Positions 34,221-42,900 of a DNA stretch of 64,000 nucleotides are shown here, one piece after another. The notes under the pieces were generated by a model. It was not told the DNA's origin, ran no database searches, and saw nothing but the letters and a program-made list of their open reading frames with translations. The translations under genes and the position numbers were made by a program. The stretch's first letter is position 1, and each line of letters starts with the position of its first letter. The stretch lies in NCBI GenBank assembly GCA_019638615.1, contig JAHBTL010000001.1, positions 186,001 through 250,000 of the forward strand. Direction: 5' to 3'. The DNA comes from Chitinophagaceae bacterium. GTDB lineage: Bacteria; Bacteroidota; Bacteroidia; Chitinophagales; Chitinophagaceae.

Positions 34221-34284
34221 TCCATTTTATTATTAGTGTTCAAAAAGGTAGCATTATCACCTTACATCATGAATTTTTTTTAAG

Positions 34285-34780
34285 AAATATCCATTCAGCT
34301 TCAAATCATTTCCCAACAGATTTACCTTCGGTGAGAAAAGTTCTGTCCCGCCGTAATATGTATTAATTCAATACAGTCTACAGGCGGGATCGAAATGACG
34401 GTCTTCGGTTCCGTCATTTCGACCGAGCCAATACGAACACTATAATTTAATGTAACTTCCACGAGGGAGAAATCTGCCGGGTTTTGAACCACAGTTCAAC
34501 ATATATTCTAAAGCAGGAGATGATAGCAGTAATTATAGTATACATTAGAACTAATACCACACCGCTATTTGCCATATCGGGATATAGAAATATCTATTCA
34601 GCTCCAAATCATTTTCCAACAGATTTCTCGCCCGCCGCAATATGCTTTTAATTCATTACCACCTGTAGGCGGGTTCGAAATGACGATTGCGTGTTCCGTC
34701 ATTTCGACCAAACCAACACGAGCAGTATAGTTTAATGCAACTTATGCGAAGGAGAAATCTGCCAGGTATTGTGCTGTTTG
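34285..34780. repeat. Two further copies of the palindromic repeat family
   Basis: Copy one (about 34285-34480) has CGAAATGACGG and CCGTCATTTCG around TCTTCGGTT. Copy two (about 34570-34775) has CGAAATGACG with CGTCATTTCG. Both start with AAATATCCATTCAGCTTCAAATCATTT or a close variant and end in GGGAGAAATCTGCC / GGAGAAATCTGCC. A truncated start of the same unit recurs at 35463-35515. No gene was seen in 34281-34862. Confidence 0.85.
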
Positions 34781-34862
34781 TCATACCGCGCTATCCCATG
34801 AATTATTTCTTCGGCATATACCATTTCTTTCATAACAGCGTTATAATTTCAATTCATTTTTT

Positions 34863-35348
34863 ATGAAATCATTTACAATGAGTAACGGTCTTCAAAAAAC
34901 AGATTTATATCATTCAAATCAAATGGATCGCTGTTTTGAAGGGGACTGCTTCTATGTTGATATTCATACACTGCTGATCAAAACAGAAAAGGAGATGTAC
35001 AGGCTGCTTGATGAGATTTGCGTGAAGGAAAAATTATTTCCTATCGGCAACGGCTGGAGAAAAGTTGATTATGAGCATGGCAAAAAATTGCTTCACGCTG
35101 CATTGACTACTGATCTCGCCTATGGCGGCACAAGGCTTGGAAAGAAAAAAAGTCAAAGGGTAATAAAAATCATGCTGGACAAGATTAACCCGGAGCACAA
35201 CCATTGTTTTACCAACTGGATGGATGATCCATGGAAAGAAGAAGGTGGCAGATCATGGGAGGGCATTACCTCGCATACGTTTGACATAGCTATAGTACTA
35301 CTTGACCAAAATCGGGTAGTGTTTATGTATGCAATCAGTGAAGATTAA
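34863..35348 (+). CDS. Hypothetical protein
   Basis: 161 residues, soluble, no signal peptide. The sequence includes GNGWRKVDYEHGKKLLHAAL, TTDLAYGGTRLGKKKSQRVI and the acidic/aromatic HCFTNWMDDPWKEEGGRSWE, then SHTFDIAIVLLDQNRVVFMY. I recognise no family. The central conserved-looking 'LAYGG' and 'TFDIAIVLLD' segments suggest a folded enzyme-like or sensing domain. It stands alone between repeats, so context says little. A second in-frame ATG at codon 6 is possible. Confidence 0.6.
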   Translation: MKSFTMSNGLQKTDLYHSNQMDRCFEGDCFYVDIHTLLIKTEKEMYRLLDEICVKEKLFPIGNGWRKVDYEHGKKLLHAALTTDLAYGGTRLGKKKSQRVIKIMLDKINPEHNHCFTNWMDDPWKEEGGRSWEGITSHTFDIAIVLLDQNRVVFMYAISED

Positions 35349-35580
35349 TATACCGGTAAATTTATCAGATATACATCGTTCAACATATATTCTAGGAAGA
35401 AGTAACTATTTTGAACAATAGAGCTATTGGCAGGCTTTGCACTGCTGTTTGCTATGCCGTGCTATAGAAATATCCGTTCAGCTTCAAATCATTTCTCAAC
35501 AGATTTACACGGATTTAGTCATATTTGCATTACCGGCTGATAGTCCCGCTTTAATCAACCCAAAATACAGTGTAAAATTT

Positions 35581-36825
35581 ATGAAGTCATTTTTCTCATT
35601 TTCAACCATTGCTGCACTGGCATTTCTCGCCACTTCATATACTCATTCTCCGGGGAAAAAATTAAAGCATGTGAAAGATGCACAACATTCCATCATTTAT
35701 TACCAGCCCGGAAGATTTGCAGGTTGGCCCGCCAACTGCGCCGCATTTATTTTTAACAACGATGAAATTGTTACAGGATTTATTGAAGCGCCCTATAAAA
35801 AGAACAAAGGACATAACGCCGACAGACCTTACTTAAACTGGCTGGCACGCAGCACCGATGGCGGCAAAACATGGACTGCCACCGATCCTGATAACTATGC
35901 CGGCGATTTCGGCGACCGGCCCGAATTAAAAACGATAGACACACCTATCAACTACAAACAACCCGGCTTTGCCATGCGGGTAGTTGGTGAAGGTTATCAT
36001 GGCGCAGCAGACGGGAGAGGCCATTTCTTTTACAGCTACAATGCCGGCAAAACATGGAACGGACCTTACGGTTTCGGGGACGTACTGAGCTGGCCTGAAA
36101 TAACAACAGCAGGCTTTGATGAGCTTACGCCAAGAACAGATTACATTGTAAATGACAGCAACAGTTGTTTGCTGTTTTTTTCTGCAAGAAAGAAAAACAA
36201 ATTTGCTACCGACCGGCTTTTCTGTATCGAAACTACTGACGGCGGAAAATCCTATCATTTTTTGGGATGGGTGGTAGGCCCTGCAGATACTGCAACAGCA
36301 GGTAGCCAGGTAAAAGTAAACTTATTTGAAGATGCAGATAAAAATCCTGATGCCAATGAATGCCGGGCCGTCATGTCACAATCGCAAAAGCTGGCCGATG
36401 GCACGATCATATCGGTGATCCGGAGAAAATTTATCGTAAGCGGAGAAGGTACCGATAAACACTGGATTGACGCTTATGCTTCCACCGATGGCGGCAAAAC
36501 ATGGAACTTCCTGTCAAAAATCGCCGATACAGGAAACGAGAACGGCAACCCGTCGGCCTTTGCCATTACCAAAGACGGCCGCTTATGCGTCGCTTACGGT
36601 GAGCGGAATGAAGGTACCATTCGCGTGGTATATAGTGCAGACAAGGGAAAAACATGGAGCGAACCTCAGATACTTATGGATGGCTTCTGGTCGGAAGATA
36701 TGCAACTGAACGACCTGGGCTATCCCCGTGTGGTGTGCCGTAGCGATGGGAAAATGGTGGCTATGTATTATTATTCAACAAAAGAAAATCCACACCACCT
36801 GAGAGCTACGATCTGGAAGCCTTAA
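35581..36825 (+). CDS. Secreted BNR/Asp-box beta-propeller protein (sialidase-like fold)
   Basis: 414 residues from the ATG at 35581, which gives a signal peptide (FFSFSTIAALAFLATSYTHS); the frame is open 48 codons upstream without protein-like character. Five Asp-box repeats are visible: STDGGKTWTA, SYNAGKTWNG, TTDGGKSYHF, STDGGKTWNF and SADKGKTWSE, the mark of a six-bladed sialidase-type propeller. A clear FRIP/Arg-triad motif was not found, so true sialidase activity is uncertain. It may act on another glycan or be a binding protein. It ends in a strong hairpin at 36836-36867 and appears to be a single-gene unit. Confidence 0.75.
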   Translation: MKSFFSFSTIAALAFLATSYTHSPGKKLKHVKDAQHSIIYYQPGRFAGWPANCAAFIFNNDEIVTGFIEAPYKKNKGHNADRPYLNWLARSTDGGKTWTATDPDNYAGDFGDRPELKTIDTPINYKQPGFAMRVVGEGYHGAADGRGHFFYSYNAGKTWNGPYGFGDVLSWPEITTAGFDELTPRTDYIVNDSNSCLLFFSARKKNKFATDRLFCIETTDGGKSYHFLGWVVGPADTATAGSQVKVNLFEDADKNPDANECRAVMSQSQKLADGTIISVIRRKFIVSGEGTDKHWIDAYASTDGGKTWNFLSKIADTGNENGNPSAFAITKDGRLCVAYGERNEGTIRVVYSADKGKTWSEPQILMDGFWSEDMQLNDLGYPRVVCRSDGKMVAMYYYSTKENPHHLRATIWKP

Positions 36826-36835
36826 CTAACAGGCA

Positions 36836-36867
36836 ATGGTTTCCAACTTCAGAAGGTTGGAAACCAT
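36836..36867 (+). terminator. Hairpin after the Asp-box gene
   Basis: ATGGTTTCCAAC (36836-36847) and GTTGGAAACCAT (36856-36867) form a perfect 12-bp stem with an 8-base loop, 10 bases after the stop codon. There is no T-run, so it may be a terminator of imperfect type or an RNA-stabilising hairpin. Confidence 0.55.
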
Positions 36868-36995
36868 GACAGTGAATTGTCTGTAACCAGAAGTCTGCGT
36901 AAGGATTATTTTGTAGTATTGACGTAACAAGCGGAAGGCTGTGGATTGAGCTTCAACCGCTGTCGCCGAGCCGGGGTACACGATGGATAGCATTT

Positions 36996-38867
36996 TTAAA
37001 AAGTTCTGTACACTATGCTTATTATAATAGTGGTTCCCCGGGGGCTGGTATCAATTCTCATCACGCCATTAAGATAATCCACCCTGGACTTTATATTTTT
37101 CATTCCAATTCCCATGTTGCCATGCTCCGCCATCCCATGCCCATCATCTTCCGCCATTAACTCCAGGTGATCATCATAATACACCAGTTGAATGGTGGCT
37201 TCCCTGCCGCCTGAATGTTTCAAAATATTATTGGTAAGCTCCATAACAATCCGGTATAGCATTAATTCCTCGTCTTTATTAAAATAATGCTCCTCACCTG
37301 AACTGTGAAAATGAAAAGTAATGGCAGTTTCCATATTCAACCTTCTGTAGTAACCCGACAAAAGCGTTTGAAGATCAGTTCCTTCAAATTCCGGAGGCAT
37401 CAGGTTGTGAGCAATATTGCGGGTATTCGCTGAAGCTCTGTCTACAATATCCACAATCTCTTTTAATTCATTTCCCTGCAACTCGGAGTTTTGCAATTTG
37501 AGTTTCAACGTTGCCAGGCTGCTCCCCAGTTCATCATGAAGATCCTCCGCAATACGCTTTTGTTCCCGCTGCTGCATTTTTATTACAGCTTCAGTATGCC
37601 CTACCCGCTCTTTTTCAATAACAAGCAACAGATCCGCATTTTCTTTACGAAACAAATAATATCTATACAGAATGCCAAAAGAGATGACCACTGCCTCAAC
37701 GATCATACCTGCCTGCAACACATTCGGAACCGTTTTACTCATATTGATAAATCCATACATATTTGACAAATACAAAATAGTGCCTGCAAAAAGCATAAAT
37801 GTAGCGCCAATATAAAACCATGCAGGCCTAAAGCCGGCCCAGGCCCTTTGCAGGGAAATGATGGTGACCAAAGATATCCCGGCAATTATATTCAGCCCGA
37901 ATACAAGGAGGAAGTATTGCTTGAGCGTGACATAAGGATAATAATGATATACCGGTAATGACAGCAAAGGTAAAAGAACGCAGCCTGCCTTAACCGCAGT
38001 CAACATCCGCTTAAACAAAACGTTGAGCGGAAATTGTTTATAAAACAATTCCATGACGACAATAAGCAATAAAAGAACAAAACTACCCGACCAGAACCTC
38101 GACACATCTGAAAGTGCAGGTATGTTTGGATAAAGAAACTGAAAGTCCAGCCCTTCGGAGGTCATTAACTGTAGCAGTGTGAGCACCAGGTATATAGAGT
38201 ACCAGAAATGAATTTTATCAAAAGAAATTGAAAAAATAAAAAGGTTGAAAAAGAATACCGCCAACAAAATACCGAAGCAAACACCAAAAGCCAGGTACAA
38301 ATAAGAGGTATGTGACACGAAATCTGACATAAGGAACAATCGTTGCTCAACAAAAAAGTTTTCATTTCGTTTGTCCACAAAAGCCAGAAGCACCGAGGTT
38401 TCTCCGGGAGTCAGCTTAACCGGATAAGTAAAAAGATGAAAATGATAAGGCCGTTGACGAAAGGGAAAATGATCGCCTGTCAGCCCCAAAGACCGAAGCG
38501 TATCCCCGTCTGTCTTAAATACCTCCATCATATTTATAGCGGGATTACTGAATTCCCACATAATAGTGGTATTATCCGCGAGATCATTTTTAATTTCAAA
38601 AACAAACCAGTAATAGTAAGGTGTTATTCCTTTATTTAATATCCCCGAATTCGCTAATTTTATCAACTTCCCTTCATGAAATTGAGACAATACCTCTTTA
38701 GGCTGAAGCGGTATACTATCTTCCAAATAAAAAATATTCAGGTCATGCTTAGGGTTAGACAGTCCGGAAATCTTCATAACCTGAGCGGATAAAGGTTGAA
38801 AAGCAGCAGTTATTGCTATAATAACCAGGGGAATTATCTTAACCAGCCAATACTTAGATGAACGCAT
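36996..38867 (-). CDS. 7TM sensor histidine kinase (NarL/DesK-type)
   Basis: 623 residues from the ATG at 38867 (MRSSKYWLVK), chosen because a signal peptide ending PLSAQ follows directly. Residues ~30-180 form an extracellular 7TMR-DISM-type beta domain; about seven membrane helices follow (190-400); then a coiled linker and a HisKA_3 dimerisation helix with the phospho-acceptor His in RIAEDLHDELGSSLATLKLK. HATPase motifs include VMELTNNILKHSG, EDDGHGM and GIGMKNIKSRVDYL. It should phosphorylate the NarL-type regulator encoded 111 bases upstream on the same strand. The signal is unknown. Confidence 0.92.
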   Translation of the reverse strand: MRSSKYWLVKIIPLVIIAITAAFQPLSAQVMKISGLSNPKHDLNIFYLEDSIPLQPKEVLSQFHEGKLIKLANSGILNKGITPYYYWFVFEIKNDLADNTTIMWEFSNPAINMMEVFKTDGDTLRSLGLTGDHFPFRQRPYHFHLFTYPVKLTPGETSVLLAFVDKRNENFFVEQRLFLMSDFVSHTSYLYLAFGVCFGILLAVFFFNLFIFSISFDKIHFWYSIYLVLTLLQLMTSEGLDFQFLYPNIPALSDVSRFWSGSFVLLLLIVVMELFYKQFPLNVLFKRMLTAVKAGCVLLPLLSLPVYHYYPYVTLKQYFLLVFGLNIIAGISLVTIISLQRAWAGFRPAWFYIGATFMLFAGTILYLSNMYGFINMSKTVPNVLQAGMIVEAVVISFGILYRYYLFRKENADLLLVIEKERVGHTEAVIKMQQREQKRIAEDLHDELGSSLATLKLKLQNSELQGNELKEIVDIVDRASANTRNIAHNLMPPEFEGTDLQTLLSGYYRRLNMETAITFHFHSSGEEHYFNKDEELMLYRIVMELTNNILKHSGGREATIQLVYYDDHLELMAEDDGHGMAEHGNMGIGMKNIKSRVDYLNGVMRIDTSPRGTTIIISIVYRTF

Positions 38868-38978
38868 AATAGAAAGTATACAAAATACCAGATTGAATTT
38901 ACTATAGACCGGACATTTAAAAAATACCATCTACTTTGTATTTATAACTGATAAAAAAGCAATGAGCGGATAACCGGG

Positions 38979-39602
38979 TTACAAGCGATTTTCGATAATA
39001 AACTTCATCAGCAAAGCAGGAGTATTGATCTGTAATTTGTGCATGATGTTTTTTCGATGCGTTTCCACGGTATATACACTCAGAAACAGTTTCTCTGCAA
39101 TTTGCTGATTAGTAAACCCTGCTTTAATATGCTGAAGTACTTCTTTTTCGCGATTTGTAATATTGAACTGCTTCAAAAAATTGTCGGTTTCATCAAATGC
39201 ATCGGCTGTTTTGAGAAACCGGTAAGGGAAACAGGCTTGCCCCTGAGACACCAGCCTTATAGTTTGCAACAGTTCTTCCTTACCGGTGGTTTTCAAGAGG
39301 TATCCGTTGGCGCCCAGCTCTTTCGATCTTTCAATCAGGTGCTCATCATTATAGGTGGAAAGCATAATGATCTTCACCTGCGGATATATTTGTCTGATGT
39401 ATTTTGTTGTGTCCAGCCCGTTCAACAGCGGCATGTTGATGTCCAGCAAAATGATATCCGGACTGACAGAAGAAAGAATAGATAATAATTCTTTCCCGTC
39501 ATTGGCTATATCCATCACATGCATGTCTTTCTCATCCTTCAGCAGAGAGCGCAGTCCGTCAATAAACAGCGTATGATCGTCAGCGATGATCAGTTCAATC
39601 AT
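38979..39602 (-). CDS. NarL/LuxR-type response regulator
   Basis: 207 residues. Receiver domain (1-120) with IADDH acidic pocket, the phospho-acceptor Asp in IILLDINMPLLNG, and Lys in LLKTTGKEEL. C-terminal LuxR HTH: ITNREKEVLQHIKAGFTNQQ, then IAEKLFLSVYTVETHRKNIM. It precedes the histidine kinase on the same strand and forms a two-component system with it. Targets are unknown. An 18-base inverted repeat 29 bases upstream of its ATG is a possible regulatory site. Confidence 0.93.
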   Translation of the reverse strand: MIELIIADDHTLFIDGLRSLLKDEKDMHVMDIANDGKELLSILSSVSPDIILLDINMPLLNGLDTTKYIRQIYPQVKIIMLSTYNDEHLIERSKELGANGYLLKTTGKEELLQTIRLVSQGQACFPYRFLKTADAFDETDNFLKQFNITNREKEVLQHIKAGFTNQQIAEKLFLSVYTVETHRKNIMHKLQINTPALLMKFIIENRL

Positions 39603-39630
39603 TGTTTTCCTTTTTCGGTTTTATAAAGAA

Positions 39631-39648
39631 ATACCAACTGGTTGGTAT
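39631..39648. promoter_or_regulatory. Inverted repeat ATACCAAC-TG-GTTGGTAT
   Basis: Perfect 8-bp arms with a 2-base centre, 29 bases before the response-regulator ATG. It resembles operators of dimeric HTH repressors such as TetR types, but no such gene is near, so the ligand protein is unknown. The remaining gap up to 39992 has GAGAATAGTTCTC (a small hairpin near 39687) and no convincing gene. Confidence 0.45.
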
Positions 39649-39992
39649 AGGCGGTGTTTGGGGTGGTTTTTACTTTTGACGCAATGAGAATAGTTCTCAC
39701 GAAGGTAAATGAACCCAAGGAGGAAGAATAATAAAAAATGACCATTAACAGCTGTTCGGCTCACTGAAGCGAGCCCTTATTTTTGTTTTGCCGCCCGAAA
39801 GCACCGCCCCTATTCAACCTCCATTTGACAAAGCTCCCATGTCCTGTTCTGCCTGGGACTGGCGCAGATTGTAGTGCATGCATTGTGCTAAAATGTCCCG
39901 AATGTCTGCACATGGCACCAGGAGTGGGTCAGGCAATGCTATCGAATCCGTGCCACCAGGTAATGCAGGTACTCACCAGTAAAAAACATTAG

Positions 39993-42900
39993 ATGAAAAA
40001 ACTCTACTTCTTTTTCATAATTTCTTTCCTGCTGTTCAGCAGCCAGGTTCACGCCCAGAGAGAGTATCAATACCCATGTGGAACGTATTTTATTTCGCTT
40101 AACGGCACTTCGGACAAGGGGCTCTGGCAGGGGTGCTATACCAGCGGCGATTTCACACTCTCTGCATGGTTTCAACTGCGCGATGAAGCATGGCAGGGGA
40201 AGGAGATGGATCTATTCCATAGAGAGACATACAAATTCCCGAATATAGACGGATTCTCGCTATTTATTGGAACTGATGGAATATTGGGATTCAGGACATA
40301 TATCAATAAAAATAACAACTCGGTGCTGGAAACCATATCTTCAGGAATCAAACCTGAACCTTTCAAATGGCACCATGTGGCTTTGAGCTTTAAGGCTGGC
40401 GGTAGTTGCCAATTATATTACAACGGCAGATCGGTGGCTTCAGGATCGTTTGAAGGAGGCCGTTTTATTGACTGGAATTTTCCTGATTTTCTCTCGGTCG
40501 GCAGTAAATATATTAATCATGTTGGCGGCGGTCATTTTGCAACTTTTAAAGGCTACCTGGATGAAGTAGCATTTTGTGAAGCGGCTTTAACCCAGTCACA
40601 AATAGATACGCTTGCCGCCGGTCTGGAAGCAGGTGATCCGTTTCTCAGGGAAAATAAGGTCATCATTTACCGGAAAAATGATACTTGGCCCAATACGGTC
40701 AACTCCGGCTATTTGGGTGGAAGCAACGGTACTATTGTAGGGCAGCAATACCAATGTCCTAAAGACAACCAACCTCCTGTGGCTAATGCCGGCCCTGATA
40801 AAGAAATAAACCTTCCTCTTGACTATACTACCTTAGATGGCAGCGGAACAGACCCTGATGGCACAATAAGCAAATATGAGTGGAGACCGATAAGATCACC
40901 TGGAGGAAATTATGGAATGACTGATTTTTCAAATCCGGTGGTTACTGTAAGAAATTTAAAGGAAGGACTTTATGAATTTGAACTAACGGTTACCGATAAT
41001 GCTGGTTTGCAGGGATACGATTCTGTATTGGTGAAGGTAAAACCTGCAACTGAGGAGTTAAAACTTGTCAACCCGTATCCTGCTATGATCGATGATGAAG
41101 GCGAAATTAAAAGTTCGGTGAAGGACATTGATATTACTAAAACTATAAATGGCCTTGGAACAGATGGAATTTCAAAACTGATCTTGTATATAGAGGCCAC
41201 TGATGGCATTAAGTTCACAATTGAGAATCATGATCCCTCACAAGGCTATTTAAGTCCATTGAATCACCCTTCCTTAAAAAATAGCGAAGAAACAGTGTTT
41301 CCGGTTGCTGGGGCTATTGCGTTGTTGTATCATGCTCCCGACGGGTATGGAACGCAGCATCCGTCTTTAACCGGAAGGTATGTACAGATCAATGGCGTGG
41401 GAGTAAACGATGCATCCCGGAAATATTTTGCAAAAATAAGATTAATGCCTCCCCCTATTGTGCTGGTTCATGGCATGTGGTCGAATCCTGCATCATGGGA
41501 TGCAGACGGCTTTAGTCTTTATTTAAAAAATGCAGGATACTTTAATATTCATAAGGCAGATTATGAAGCATACAATCACACAACTTTTGATCCCACCGAT
41601 CCTGAAAGTATTTTTGGAAGGATGGCCGTTTATGATGCAATAAACAGGGGATTAAAACAATATATGGAATCAGGCATTTTTTCTGCTAAAGTTGATGTTG
41701 TAGGTCATAGCCTTGGAGGCCTTATGGCAAGGAGTTTTACGCAAACAAAGCCTAATTTTTCTAAGAGAAATTTTAAACAGGGTTACGTCCACAAACTGAT
41801 TACGATCGGCACCCCCCATTCGGGTAGCCCATTTGGACCAGCGGTGTATAACCTGGGAACGAAAATTCGTATACCCTCACCCCTTTCATTGTCATCAAGT
41901 ATTGCAGCAAGGTTAATAGTTGATATGGCTGTTGGAAAAATCGGATCCTGTCATCGTGACTTTGATCCGGCCAGACCAACACATTTGACGCCAACATTTG
42001 AGAATAAAATTGATATGGTACATGCTGTTGTCGCAAGTTGGGAGGGAGGTGATATTGAGCAGGTTGCGTGGTTTCATGGATTTTCATTGGGTTGTTATTA
42101 CCTGTTTGGCAAAACATACAGCGAAATTTTCAATGGCAATACAAATACCGATTTTATCGTAAAGGTAAAGAGTCAATTGGGAGGCTTGTCTCTTGCCGGT
42201 AAAGGAGTAACATATGTACCAGGTACGGCCCATTCTAGCCCGCCTGGTAATGTTTCGGAGACGAAAAATTCATTTATTTTCCAGGAAGTAAATACACTGC
42301 TTCATACATCTGTTAAAGATCTTTTTGAGGAATATTTTCCTTCACCGCCATTTGTATCTGATCGGGTAATGAATGAAGATGATATAAACAAGAACCGAAA
42401 AATAGAAAATACTGAACCACTCAAAACGTCATCAACAGGAAATGAATTAATTAAAATCAGGGATGGCAGTAAAGGGCAAATACTATCCGGTGCTATAGAA
42501 AATGAAATTGAAATTGCATATGATACGGAGGGGGGCGCAAAAGTTGATAGCGTAGTATGTATTGTGCAGAATGTGGGCTGGTTCATGTTTCCTGTTGGGC
42601 AACAAAATATTAAAGTAAAGGTCCCTGTTTTGGGTAAGATCGGAAGATTTAATTTTTCAATATTAGCAAAGGATATTACCGGCGTAATATTGGGTGACAC
42701 TTCTTCTTTTGTAATTAAGCCTGCAGGTGATTTTGTAAGATTGGCGGTAGACCCTGGCTATATTGCGTTAGACTCTACCATCCGGCAGGTGGCTTTAAAT
42801 CCCGTTGCTGTTTATTTTCTGGGTAACGATACAGTAAGATTTGATGTTAAAAGCATTATACATGGCATTTCGTATCAGTCACAATCAGGTAAAGTAACGA

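Larger units (their letters stand above)
32703..34280. repeat. Duplication copy B of the sigma/anti-sigma/clpP segment (intact)
   Basis: Direct repeat of 29273-30888. All three genes are open. The right boundary in both copies is ATCACCTTACATCATGAA followed by a T-run, after which the sequences differ. Confidence 0.9.

Noticed and set aside
39783-39992. 69-codon frame before the T9SS lipase-like gene
   Set aside because: Pro/Cys-rich with no recognisable features; more likely leader sequence.
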